Translations under genes and position numbers: made by a program | Source of the DNA: Toxonevra muliebris | Lineage: Eukaryota; Arthropoda; Insecta; Diptera; Pallopteridae | Length of the DNA stretch: 64,000 bases | Assembly (NCBI GenBank): GCA_963691655.1 | Contig: CAVNUY010000006.1 | Coordinates: 248,001-312,000, forward strand | Reading direction: 5' to 3' | Notes under the pieces: model-generated | What the model saw: the letters and a program-made list of their open reading frames with translations, nothing else | What the model was told of the DNA's origin: nothing | Databases searched by the model: none | In this document: positions 33,864-44,024 of the stretch, piece after piece | Layout of the letters: each line of letters opens with the position of its first letter | How positions within the stretch are numbered: the stretch's first letter is position 1

Positions 33864-34351
33864 AAAATTTAAAGGTGGATAGATGTTATCACAGACAATT
33901 TACAAATGCATCTACAAAAATTGAATTACACATATTCGTTGATGCGAGTGAACTCGCATTTGCTGCCGTCGGATACTGGCGTATAAACTGTTCGGATAAT
34001 ATAGCCATATCGTTCGCTGCCGCCAAGTCAAGGTGTAGTCCATTAAAGGCTCTTTCCGTGCCACGGCTAGAGCTTCAAGCCGCTGTACTGGGTGTGAAAT
34101 TGAAAGATGCGATTGTAAGCAGTCATGATGTAAAGCCGCATAATATAATATTTTGGTCAGACTCTAAAACAGCTATTAGCTGGATCAGATCTGACAGTCG
34201 CTGTTACAAGCCGTTCGTTGCGCATAGAATTACGGAATTTCTCGATTCATCTGAAATTGGACAATGGAGGTGGGTTCCTGGCTCCCAGAACCCAGCTGAC
34301 GATGCAACAAGGCCTCAGAAAAAACAAGAAATTTCTTCGAATTCACGTTAG
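33845..34351 (+). pseudogene. BEL/Pao RNase H domain
   Basis: RNase H degrades the RNA strand during reverse transcription. Visible motifs are LHIFVDASELAFAAVGYW (first catalytic aspartate), PRLELQAAVLGVKL (catalytic glutamate), IIFWSDSKTAISWI (second aspartate) and WRWVPGSQNPADDATR (third). The domain appears complete, but it is in a different frame from the reverse transcriptase and overlaps it by 19 bases. Confidence 0.88.
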
Positions 34352-34369
34352 ATAAACGGTCCTCCATTT

Positions 34370-35690
34370 TTGAAGCGCCGTGAAATGGAATGGCCGCAAA
34401 CGCCGAAAGATTTAACAGACAACGAGAGTAAATTAGAAAAACGTTCTAAATTTATATTTGCCATTTCCGCTAATTTATCTGTTGTTCCGTTTGAAAAATA
34501 TTCAAATTATTACAAATTATTGAAAATTATGGCATGGGTTCGTCGAGCGGTAGATACTTTCAAAGCAAAGGGAAAGGAAAAAGACCATTTCACGTTGAGT
34601 GCAGATTTGCCGTTAACTGCAAATGAGATTAAAAACACCGAAATTTTTATTTGCCGCTTGGTCCAAGAAAACATATTCTACTTTTCTACCAAAAAGTAGT
34701 TCAATATACAGTTTAACGCCAATATTGGATGAAGATAAAGTTATACTCCTATGCGGACGCATTGATAATAGCAAATGCGTTTCTGAAAATACGAAGCGAC
34801 CTATTATCCTACCAAAGAATCATGCGCTATCTAGATTGATCGCGAAACACTACCACGAACTTTATCAACACCAAAATCAGGAGGCTATTTGTTGTGCCAT
34901 TCGTCGAAAATTTTGGATACCTTCTATACGACAACTGATTCGATCAGCTAAATCGTCATGTCAACTTTGTAAAAATTTATCAGCTGCACCACGTCCGCCC
35001 CTTATGGGACAACTTCCGGAAGACCGACTATCACCATTTGTCGGCTGATGCTGCAATTGTTTGTTTACGTAATTTTATGAATCGTAGAGGTGTACCCATA
35101 CGTTTGAGGAGCGACAGAGGAACCAATTTCGTCGGCGCCAGCAAAGAGGAAATTGCAATAATCAAAGAGCATATTGCTAATAAATGCACACGTCGAGGAG
35201 TGGAATGGGTTTTCAATGTGCCAGCGAATCCATCTGCTGGAGGACCTTAGGAACGAATGGTTCGTTCAGTTAAACGTGTATTGTTGTTTACGTTGAAGGA
35301 AAAGGCACCACAAATTGAAACACTCATCGGCTTATTAATCGAGGCCGAAAACTTGGTCCTCGCGACCTCTCACACATTTACCGTTGGAAAGCAGTGAAGA
35401 CGAACCATTAACCCCAAACCACATTTTGCTTGGATGTACTAATTTCGTACAAACGCCAGCCGTTGATAACAAAATATGTCTTCGAAAACAGTGGCATATC
35501 CTTCAACAACTGAAGCAAAGTTTTTGGAAAAGGTGGGTCCTGGAATATCTTCCAGAACTTACACGACGCACTAAATGGCACAAGCGAGTTGAGCCGATAC
35601 GTATTGGTGACGTAGTAGTCATATGTGACGACAGTACTTTCGGCATTGGTAAAAACTTCAATTGGCACACTGCGTAGACCTGCACCAAAG
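34370..35690 (+). pseudogene. BEL/Pao integrase, core deleted and stopped
   Basis: The N-terminal zinc-binding part is readable (HYHELYQHQNQEAICCAIRR, CQLCKN). The frame then goes from GQLPEDRLSPFVG straight to SADAAIVCLRNFMNRRGVP, so the part of the core with the first catalytic aspartate is deleted. The second aspartate segment is LRSDRGTNFVGASKEE. A TAG precedes ERMVRSVKRVLL, which should contain the catalytic glutamate. The C-terminal domain WKRWVLEYLPELTRRTKWHK and IRIGDVVVICDD follows in another frame. The enzyme is dead. Confidence 0.85.
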
Positions 35691-35750
35691 TTGGCAGTAC
35701 TCGACGTAGTTGGTTAGTCTCAAGCCGTCATCGACTCACGGGCGGTGGGA

Positions 35751-36137
35751 TGTTAGAAATTAATTCGCATTAATCTATATAATATTTTTATTACTATGTT
35801 CAATTGAAATGAATTTATACTTTTTGTTTGTTGCATTATTTTTTTTATTCTGTTTTTGTGTAAACGCCCTATGCATATCTTTGTTCTGTTTCATTATATC
35901 AATTTTAATGTTAATATGTAAGTGCCTGACAAAATGTGAACGATCTTGGAATGAAACAAGTTTGAAAAGTAATCATGAATGTGTCTTAAAGTAATCGTTT
36001 TAATATTTGTAATGGTATTTATTTATATTTAAGAATTCACTTTGTAACTATCTATATGAAGATAATAAAACACACTCATACAACACACCGTTGACGATTG
36101 GAGGTGTTCTTGTTATATTGTTTCCTGGGCTACAACA
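35751..36137 (+). repeat. right LTR of BEL/Pao element 1
   Basis: 387 bp, TGTTAGAAATT to CTACAACA, followed by the CCTTG target duplication. It lacks 48 bp found in the left LTR between two short similar words, so it looks like a deletion in this copy or a variant LTR template. Confidence 0.95.
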
Positions 36138-36142
36138 CCTTG

Positions 36143-37030
36143 TTTCCAAAATTTCAGATCGATATCTCTATTCTAATTATTTTTGTCGCTCTGCCCCATA
36201 CCAAATGGAACCACTATGAGCTGCCGAGAGCAGACGCACATCTTAATAACTGAGTTTCTATTTTACAAAAACGCGCTATGGACCACCGACGCATTCGCCG
36301 CGCATCACCATTCGGTGCTTGGGCGCGCGGGCTGCGCCAGCTTCTAAGCTTTGCTATCACTATTTTATGTCCCCATTACGTTTGATACATTATTTTAAAG
36401 GAGAAAACATAAGCTTTCTTTTGGTGCAAAATAAAAAAAAATTAAATATGTCGCAATATGAGAAAAAATTTAAAATGTGAATTTGACAAAAACACGAGAA
36501 GGGTTAATAGCGAAAATATATATAAAAGTAAATTTGTTGACGAAACTCATGATGTACAAATATAAAAATATTGAATAATTGTAAATAGTAAATATTTGTA
36601 GGTATATAGTTTACTAGTCGTTATTAAATAATATTAGATTCATGTTCATCAACTGAAATTACACAAAAATAGGCTTTTTCCCTCGTTTTATGATGATTTC
36701 GGTAGGCGTGTTTTCTTAAATTATAATTAGGTTATAATGACTTTTAAGTTTTTATTTAAGATACGTGATCTCCAACGAAAAACATAAAATGTTTCTCTTA
36801 AAATATGATTTTAATGTTTTTTCTTTTATTTATATTCTGCATACATATATGTATTTACAAGTATTTAAATATCTATTTTAAGTTTATCCTTAAAAAGATA
36901 ATTTTAAAGCAATACATTTTTGTGCAGTTAACATAATTCATCTTATATTTTATGCTTAAAATAAATAAAAATTAATAAAAACAAAGAAAACATAATACAT
37001 TCTTTTTTTCATATTTATCAAATGATGCAA
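36143..37030. other. intergenic with GC-rich block and a shared repeat piece
   Basis: Positions 36143-36230 continue the dispersed repeat split by the BEL element. A GC-rich block lies at about 36275-36345 (CGCCGCGCATCACCATTCGG and GGGCGCGCGGGCTGCGCCAG). Positions about 36625-36700 are, inverted, the same sequence as 43550-43645 (TTCAGTTGATGAACATGAAT, AAAGCCTATTTTTGTGTAAT). The rest is AT-rich. Confidence 0.5.
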
Positions 37031-37031
37031 A

Positions 37032-37264
37032 AACCCAATTGGCTCAATGCGCTGAATACTTTTTGTGCTGTCGGGTGTCGTTTTTGATACTGAGTTACAG
37101 CATTGCATTTTTGGACACTGCGTTAATGTCTCAATGGGTCGAATATTTTTTTGCGCTATTGTTTTGATACTGAGTTATTGCGCTACAGCATTGTCAATAA
37201 GTGTATCAGCGCAATAACGCAACCCTATGTATTAACGCAATAGCGTAACGCAGCGCTGCGTTAC
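37032..37264. repeat. degenerate duplicated segment ending in a 20-bp palindrome
   Basis: TTTTGATACTGAGTTA occurs at about 37084 and 37157, each preceded by a CTCAATG word and followed by ACAGCATTG. At 37245-37264 GTAACGCAGCGCTGCGTTAC is a perfect palindrome. The nature of the repeat is unknown. Confidence 0.6.
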
Positions 37265-37314
37265 CCAACATTATACACAACCATACATGGGCATGCTGCA
37301 GTATATATGTATTA

Positions 37315-38615
37315 AAGCGCGGTTCACGCAAAATTGGCACGCAGGAAGTTGCTGTATCTTTTTAACCAGAACACTCAGAATAACAAATAATGCATTAAAT
37401 GATAAGTTTAATATTGTATTTTAATACTGTAATATTAAAAGATTTAAATTACTTTGTTGTGCAAAAAGTTCCGGGTATTCCTTTTAATGGACCCAATCAA
37501 CCTTTGAACATCCGCTCTGGATACTTTTGCGGCTATTTGGTTCCATTTTAGTAACACTGAATTCACATTTTTGACAATACCTGCATTTTTCTTCAACTTA
37601 TATTTTGTAATAGCCCAGCATTTTTCGATCGGTCGAAGCTGGGGGCAATTGGGTGGATTCATATATTTGGGCACTACATCTACTTTATTTGTCTGATACC
37701 AATCCATGGTTTTGTTAGAGTAGTGGCAACTGGCTAAATCAGGCCAAAACTTTACTGGCGAATGGTGGTGACGAACAAATGGCAATAGTCGTTTCGAAAG
37801 GCACTCTTTGATGTAAATATCAGATGTCATAGAAGAGGATGTCACAAATACCCTGGATTTGAGACCACAGCTGCAAATAGCCTGCCACACCATTGCTTTC
37901 TTTGCAAATTTATCCATTTTAATGTACTTGAATTTTGAGGGTACATTACCACGATTCGTTGCCATATAAAATTTTTGACCTGGAATCTGTTTAAGATCAA
38001 ATTTTACGTATGATTTGTCATCCACAATAATGCATCCGTTGAATTTGGTCAAAACATTATTATAAAGAAGACGAGCACGTTTTTTGGCCAGCAAATTCTG
38101 TTTGTCTGTTCTATTTGGATATTTTATAGCTCGATAGCACTTTAGTTCAGCTTTTATGCCTATTCGTCTAGCAGTACTTTTGCTGGTATTGAATTTTTTG
38201 GCACGATCGCTGTCCGATAGTCCGGGATTGCTTTTGATGGACCTCAAGATCTCTGCCTTTAATTTTATGTTGGTGGTTCCCCTTTTGTTCACAACTTTTT
38301 TAGCTCTTTCAACACTAAGAGTTTCTTTATATCGTTTTATAACTCTACATACCGTTCTTTTGGAGATATTTAACACTTTAGCAATCTTTGAACCAGACCA
38401 CGACGAATTTTTAATAAATTTGTTTACAATCAATTTTCTATTTGCAGCTTCCATTGTGCACACAATCACCAACTTGCGAACAATTAATATGAAAAATTTA
38501 TCAACTAACGGTAACGGTATTGTAAACAAATCCCAGTAAAAAATTTGTTGTTCTTATGACTAGGGGCGACGTGGTGACCACAACAAAGCGTGCCAATTTG
38601 GCGTGAACCGCGCTT
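37315..38615 (-). mobile_element. DD37E Tc1/mariner transposon, apparently complete
   Basis: The terminal inverted repeats are 28 bp with one mismatch (AAGCGCGGTTCACGC, then one variable base, then AAATTGGCACGC), flanked by TA on both sides (37313-37314 and 38616-38617). Length is 1301 bp, normal for the superfamily. It holds one uninterrupted transposase ORF in the minus orientation. Unlike every other element in the window it shows no visible defect, so it may be active or recently so. Related DD37E elements are best known from mosquitoes; the occurrence here alongside two decayed relatives points to repeated waves. Confidence 0.93.
37444..38454 (-). CDS. DD37E transposase, 336 residues, intact
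   Basis: The transposase binds the terminal repeats, cuts and reinserts the element at TA. The start is the ATG at 38454 (MEAANRKLIVNKFIKN); no ATG precedes it in the frame. Residues about 8-60 form a helix-turn-helix with AKVLNISKRTVCRVIKRY; a second one follows with RAKKFNTSKSTARRIG. The catalytic residues are the first Asp in CIIVDDKSYVKFDLKQIPGQ, the second Asp in WPDLASCHYSNKTMDWY and the Glu in QLRPIEKCW, with 37 residues between the last two. The C-terminal tail of about 65 residues is basic, ending FLHNKVI. No frameshift or stop. Its relative at 27036-27932 shares the order of all motifs but is clearly a different family member. Confidence 0.93.
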   Translation of the reverse strand: MEAANRKLIVNKFIKNSSWSGSKIAKVLNISKRTVCRVIKRYKETLSVERAKKVVNKRGTTNIKLKAEILRSIKSNPGLSDSDRAKKFNTSKSTARRIGIKAELKCYRAIKYPNRTDKQNLLAKKRARLLYNNVLTKFNGCIIVDDKSYVKFDLKQIPGQKFYMATNRGNVPSKFKYIKMDKFAKKAMVWQAICSCGLKSRVFVTSSSMTSDIYIKECLSKRLLPFVRHHHSPVKFWPDLASCHYSNKTMDWYQTNKVDVVPKYMNPPNCPQLRPIEKCWAITKYKLKKNAGIVKNVNSVLLKWNQIAAKVSRADVQRLIGSIKRNTRNFLHNKVI

Positions 38616-38770
38616 TAAATGCATTACTGATTACTGAAAAAAATTAAAATATTTACTGGTAGTCAAAAATCAATGCATTAAATTAAATTTACTGGTAATG
38701 TATTTTAAATTGCAGTAAAAATTTATTTTTACTGCAATTTTACTGATACTGCGAAGTGCCCATTTATGTA

Positions 38771-38985
38771 CACAACGATTTGACATTGCCGAGAAAGTCA
38801 ACCCACATATACAACGATTTATCATTGCCGTGCAAATCAACGCCACTACACAATTTGCCATTGCCGTGCAAATTAACGAAATAAGAACCATTTGAAATTG
38901 TCGTGCAAAGCAACACCACTCGCAACAAGTCTATTGCTGTGAAAATCAGCATCGCTATACAATAATTTGTCCTTGCCATAAAATT
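38771..38985. repeat. degenerate minisatellite, unit about 36-39 bp
   Basis: About six copies of a unit with ACAACGATTT, CATTGCCGTGCAAATCAACG and a short variable end. Copies diverge progressively to the right. The unit has no coding meaning that I can support. Confidence 0.75.
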
Positions 38986-39006
38986 AAAAGCCTAAGAAAA
39001 TTTTAG

Positions 39007-39210
39007 ATGAACACTCCAATTCAGTACAATTTGAGGAGGGCAAATAAGACATGCAATATATCAACGCCGAATGATTCCGAGAACTTTTTGCAAAATTCAA
39101 ACGCCGAAGCGGATCGACTATCCTCTGCAATCAGGTGCAGAGCATCCCAAATGGGAATGTCGAAACCCAAAGAGTCGCAGAAACTAAACAGTTGCAGTCA
39201 AAATATTTAA
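39007..39210 (+). CDS. short ORF, unrecognised
   Basis: A 67-codon ORF starting with ATG: MNTPIQYNLRRANKTCNIST, then NAEADRLSSAIRCRASQMGM and a C-terminus ending SQNI. The composition (polar, with a GC-richer codon pattern than the flanks) hints at a real or formerly real coding sequence, such as the start of a retroelement gag, but I do not recognise it and no further frame continues it. It could be chance. Confidence 0.2.
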   Translation: MNTPIQYNLRRANKTCNISTPNDSENFLQNSNAEADRLSSAIRCRASQMGMSKPKESQKLNSCSQNI

Positions 39211-39587
39211 AAATATATGCCTCCAGAGTATGTATTTTCATAAAATCAGAAAACTAACTACTTTTAGCTGCAAATCAATGAAATTAATTAATTTTTGTAG
39301 TGACACCCAGAGTAAAAATTTGTGAACTATTTGAGATTTGGTTTGAGGCACTGTACGGAAAGTCGAAAATAAAAAGTGTCAGAAATGGTTGGCTACATAA
39401 AAAAAAGGTTTTCATATTTTGGTAATGGAACTGCTATTGGAGAAGTTAAATTTTTTTGGAACTAAAGTTCACAAAGCTGTGGAACTCTTGCAGTAGAAAT
39501 AGTAATTTTTTCGAAACCGAGCATTTGTCGTGGCTTCAGTCTTGTATTGATTTAAGCGAAATCAAAGAGATTTGTGTAAGTCATTGG

Positions 39588-40758
39588 GAGTATGAATGTA
39601 TAAACTCGTATTTTTTTTCGTAATTTGGACATTTATTGTGAAAAAGTGATTATAAATTTATTCTTTAAAGTATTGTCCATCGTTAGCCACAACCTTTCCC
39701 CATCTTTCTGGTAGCATATGAATTCCGCGTCGAAAGAACTCTTCATCTTTTGACCCATTTTTGAGTTCTTCGAAAGAACGGAAGTGCTTTTCAGCCAGGC
39801 CATGTGTCATCGATCGGAAAAAGTGGTAATCAGAAGGAGCAATGTCTGGAGAATACGGCGGGTGGGGTAGCACTTCCCATTTCAGCGTTTCCAAGTATGT
39901 TTTTACTTGCCTTGCAACATGCGGCCGACCATTCTGGCCTCTTATCCTTTAATGTTCGGCTCAAACGCATCAATTGTAGTCTGTAGCGGTCGCCAGTGAT
40001 CGTTTCATTCGGTTTCAACAGCATGAGCTTGGATCCATGGATGTTCGGCTTTGCCGTTGATGTTGATGCATGTCCGGGCGGTCCCCATGATTTTTTACGC
40101 TTTAGGTTATCGTATCGTATCCACTTTTCATTGCCAGTCACAATACGATGCAGAAAACCCTTTCTTTTCTGTCGTTCAATCAGCAGTTCACTTGTGAAAA
40201 ATCGACGTTCGACGTCTCTAGGCTTTAATTCGTACGGCACCCAATTTCCTTGCTTTTGAATCATTCCCAATGCTTTTAATCGTTTAGAAATGATTGATTG
40301 ATCAACTCCTAAAGATTCTGCAAGTTATTGTTGCGTTTGACATGAATCTTCTTGGAGTAATGCCTTCAATTCTTCATCTTCGAACTTTTTCGGGCCGCCT
40401 GAACGTTCCCTGTCTTCAACATCAAAATCACCACTTTTGAAACGGGCATACCACACCTGACACATTCTAACGTCTATAGCACAGTCAGGATAAGCTTCAG
40501 TGAGTAAACGACGTGCTTCAGTTGCGTTTTTCTTTAAATGGAAGAAGCAAATTAAAACTTCCCGCAAAATGTTGTTTTGTTGGCACGAAATTCGACATTT
40601 TCAGCTACACTTTTGTAAAATTATGAAAATTATTTGACAGATCAATTCTTATAGTATTTTTGGCGCTCTTCGAGATAGAATAGCTGTCAATGTCAAAAAA
40701 ATGGCGCGTATGATAGATATGAAGTTAGTCACAATTACGAGTTTATACATTCATACTC
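39588..40758 (-). mobile_element. mariner element (DD34D type), broken copy 1
   Basis: Inverted ends GAGTATGAATGTATAAACTC at 39588 and, inverted, at 40758. The transposase is in pieces on the minus strand: CQVWYARFKSGDFDVEDRER with the helix-turn-helix region, then after a stop GMIQKQGNWVPYELKPRDVE, the catalytic segment IVTGNEKWIRYDN (normally with an Asp where Asn is), an internal deletion after HGSKLMLL, then LPHPPYSPDIAPSDYHFF with the last catalytic Asp. Stops, frameshifts, a missing segment and a changed first catalytic residue make it dead. TA at the ends cannot be assigned cleanly. Confidence 0.9.
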
Positions 40759-40899
40759 CTTCTTATTGTTGTCAAGTTATGGTAACAAAATATGAATATT
40801 TGAATTTTAAGAAGGGCGGAGAATATCAGGTGTATAAAGATGAAGTAAGTTTTCAACGAAGAATATGTAGGTAATGATTGCGATGATGTTTTTTTTATT

Positions 40900-41327
40900 C
40901 TCAGTGAGCTATATGAGTTTCTGGCTAGTCATCCCTGCATTAAAGTATAGTTTAGTTAATGGAAAACTATTCTTGGTATAACATGCGTGCAACAGTACAC
41001 AAAATATTATTATACGGGTTGGATATTATTAAATATTTTAGCATTCCAATTGGAATGCTTTCAGAAGATGTACGTGGAGCAAGACTTAAGGAAATTCGAA
41101 ATTTTCGCTTAAATAATACACGAAATATTTCTCGGGGATACTCAAATAGAAATATATTTGTAACTATGTTACTTTCTTCGGAGCCAATTATTTCCGCTCA
41201 TACAAAAATTCATTCTACGAAACATACAATTACCGAAGATATTTCAAAGTATATTTTAATTGAAGAAACACAAGAAGAAACTGTTTTCTACACTTTTTTT
41301 ATTCCGGGAATAGATTTTGAAATTTAA
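40900..41327 (+). pseudogene. fragment of an unclassified transposon-like protein (part 2)
   Basis: The first piece ELYEFLASHPCIKV is in another frame. From the ATG at 40959 a 122-codon reading has SWYNMRATVHKILLYGLDII, PIGMLSEDVRGARLKEIRNF, NTRNISRGYSNRNIFVTMLL and SSEPIIS. I recognise WYxMxxTVHKxLxHGxxII and LPIGxLSEExxxxRxKD from the same widespread insect protein as the piece at 29.6 kb, here its C-terminal part. The reading ends naturally. I cannot name the transposon class. Confidence 0.55.
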
Positions 41328-41499
41328 TTTTAAACGATTTATCATTTAGTTATGATTCAGAAAGCGAAAACGAGTAGCTTATATTTTATATCGTCATTAA
41401 TGTAAATGCAAATTAAAAAACTTCGTTATATAAGGAAATAAACTGTTACATAAAGTTGTAATGGAGCTGTTTATAGTTATTATAATGATGTATCATTAT

Positions 41500-41965
41500 T
41501 TTATAAACAATGGCTATTTTATAAAGTGGGCGTGGTCGCCTGTTTATACTCAGTAGAAGACTAAGTTGTTTTATAACATCCTGTGCCATGTTTTATACTT
41601 TGGTGCCATTTATTTTGAAGTTAGAGGTATTTTTTAAAGTAGGCGTGGCAGCCCGCCCATTTTCCTTATAATAAACATTGTTACCGCTATAACTTCACAC
41701 ACTTAAGTTGAACATTCTGGTGTTTATATTTAGTATGTTTTTTCAAAATGAGTGTTTCATTCGTATGGGAGGTGGGCGTGGAAGTGGGCCAATTTTTACA
41801 ATTTTTTCTTCCGAACTTTACTTTGACCAAAACACAACATTTGCAAGGTTTCATAGAGATTAAACAACGTTTACTATTTTTGGTCACATGTTATATGGAG
41901 ACGCGACACTGTGCGACATGCTGCTACGTTGTCAATATATCCGACCATTAACAATTTTTCCAATT
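41500..41965 (+). repeat. dispersed GGGCGTGG repeats, three modules
   Basis: AAAGTGGGCGTGGTCGCCTG (about 41525), AAAGTAGGCGTGGCAGCCCG (about 41637) and GTATGGGAGGTGGGCGTGG (about 41764) are the recurrent core of a non-coding repeat type that is abundant in fly genomes. Related copies are at 29.87 and 46.13-46.40 kb. Open frames across them are by chance. Confidence 0.6.
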
Positions 41966-42485
41966 GGTTTAGTAATCTCGCCAGAGTGCACAATGGTTGG
42001 ACTTGTATAGAGTCAGCGGCCAAAAATACTTCCAGTTGAGATAGAAACGTGAAACTTTGGTTACAGCTTTAAAACAATGTGAAAATTATTATATGATAAA
42101 ATGGACGTTGTTGAACACCTGCACACCCACTCTCTACCACCCCTATTATCCCTTTCCACCCAGTATAAGCAAAAAATTGTACTCAACTTGTTTTTTAAAT
42201 ATAACAAGTTTTGAATAAGATTGAGTTTTACAAAATAAGAAAGTTAACAATTCAAAAACGACTATTTATAAAAAATTATAAAACTGATGTTATTCCAGCA
42301 AATCAAAAATAGATTTTATTTAGAAATTTTCGCTATTCCGTTATAAGAGGATCCGAACTTTAAATTAAACAAATAATCAAATCCGTATTATCTGAAACAG
42401 AACAAAAACACCGCAGAAACGGGAGTACGGTTATAATAATAATAAAATAAAAATTACTATACTTTTGAAAAGCTTATTCTTATAG
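41966..42485. other. intergenic, nothing recognised
   Basis: AT-rich DNA and possibly the tail of the preceding repeat. No gene is supported. Confidence 0.35.
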
Positions 42486-42579
42486 AAAATAGGGATGACA
42501 CTTTGGTACCAAATTTTTTACCTTGATTTTTTATTTTTGGCCGATGGCAGCGACCAGTGTGTAGTGGTTTGTTTGTTGC

Positions 42580-43420
42580 CTCCAAGTGGTACTGTGCCAG
42601 CTACAAAAGCCCCTTCGAGTTATATACATAGAAGAAAACGTTCCTCAAAATACACAAAAGTGTTTGCAATGTGGGAAAGACCATTTAATTGCAAAACATT
42701 CAAAATGCTGGGAGAAAGTGAAGAATAATCAACTATGTTTTTCTTGTTTGCGTAGCGGACACAAAGCAACAGGGTGCCGCCGATGGAAGAAACAATGTGG
42801 GGTGGATAACTGCCATAGGTATCATCATCAATGTTTATATAAAGAAAGAAACCCAAACAAAAGAGTCATCGCCAACAAATGCCGTGCAGCCGCTTTTAAA
42901 TTGTCGTTCGCCACAAACACAAACAAATCAAATTTTTAAAATTTTCGTTGAGAAACATTAGGTGGATGACTTCGTATGCAGCTTTAAATCGAAACATGAA
43001 GCAAGAACAGATATGCCAGGAAGTAATTGCTATTAATGCCAAAGCTTCATTCGAATCTTGCCAACTTACAACAACAATTAAACGGGAAACACGCTACTTT
43101 TTACAGTAGTGTGGAGATGGAGAAATAAGCAACTACCGAAAAGGTGCTGGGCATGTTTTGAAGCACACCAAATCATGCCCAACATGTTTGGTATGCTCCA
43201 AGACAATTGGAATAGTTATGGCAGTTTTTCATCCATTAGGTCTACTTTACGGTTTCCATATACTTTCGAAAATCCTGGTGCAAGAGACATGGAAATCAGG
43301 CATTCAATGGGATGAAGTAATTCCAGAAGATTTACAGTGTGGATGGTCAATTTGGTGGGAAGAGTTTCAAAAAAAAATTTTTAAATTCCATGATTCTACT
43401 CGCCAAACTCTTAGATAAAG
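42580..43420 (+). pseudogene. BEL/Pao remnant: gag zinc knuckles joined to RT thumb
   Basis: The first piece reads KCLQCGKDHLIAKHSKCWEK then QLCFSCLRSGHKATGCRRW (C-x2-C-x4-H-x4-C) and CGVDNCHRYHHQCLY, BEL/Pao gag knuckles. About 300 bases later the reading HPLGLLYGFHILSKILVQET and WEEFQKKIFKF is the reverse transcriptase thumb. Protease and most of RT are missing, so a large internal deletion joins the two. It differs in sequence from both complete BEL/Pao elements here. No LTRs were found. Confidence 0.82.
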
Positions 43421-43790
43421 CTTTTTTCATATAATTTTTTTGGCTGAATATAAATCTAATATTATTTTTCACGGGGAATGTTACATGTTGTCCCTAACCT
43501 CAAAAAAGGTCCAAAAAGGCTGTTTTTCGGGTTTTACTCTTACCCAAGTAAAATCATAAAACGATGGGGAAAGCCTATTTTTGTGTAATTTCAGTTGATG
43601 TATTTTTGTGTAATTTCAGTTGATGAACATGAATCTAATATTATTTTCTAAAATTTTAAAATTCCATGATTCTACACGCCAAACTCTTAGATAAAGCTTT
43701 TTTCATATATTTTTTTTGGCTGAATATAAATCTAATATTATTTTTCACGGGGAATATTACATGTTGTCCCTAACCTCAAAAAATGAAAAA
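43375..43790. repeat. duplication, about 135 bp repeated at 275-bp spacing
   Basis: AAATTCCATGATTCTACTCG through ATGTTGTCCCTAACCTCAAA at 43375-43508 recurs at 43650-43783 with few changes. The first copy includes the end of the BEL/Pao reading (FHDSTRQTLR). Between them a 25-bp word, TTTTTGTGTAATTTCAGTTG, occurs twice in tandem at about 43579 and 43604. Confidence 0.85.
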
Positions 43791-44024
43791 TCCCAAAAAA
43801 AACTTTTTTTCGTGCCTCACGTGTCCCAAGTCATCAGATAACTTCCCAAAAAACTTAATCTTCATTAATAATTTTTAACTCCAATTAAGCACCGCAAAGG
43901 TAACAGAGGCCTCCTAAGTTCACGTCGTTGTTTCTGCGTAAGGAATGAAAAATGAAGGTATTACTCCTTCATCTAACTGACAAAATAATATTTCTTAGAT
44001 TTAAAAAAATATCAAACTTACACA
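43791..44024. other. intergenic, nothing recognised
   Basis: Short AT-rich stretch with no supported feature. Confidence 0.35.

Larger units (their letters stand above)
29933..36137 (+). mobile_element. BEL/Pao LTR retrotransposon 1, full length, defective
   Basis: The element is bounded by LTRs that begin TGTTAG and end CAACA, and flanked by a CCTTG duplication (29928-29932 and 36138-36142), so its limits are exact: 6205 bp. It encodes, in the normal BEL/Pao order, gag with zinc knuckles, protease, reverse transcriptase, RNase H and integrase. Breaks include a frameshift between gag and the knuckles, a stop before the protease, a short in-frame loss at the RT active site, frame changes after RT, a deletion in the integrase core and a TGG-to-TAG type stop. 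It cannot encode its own mobility. It sits in a dispersed repeat. Confidence 0.95.
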
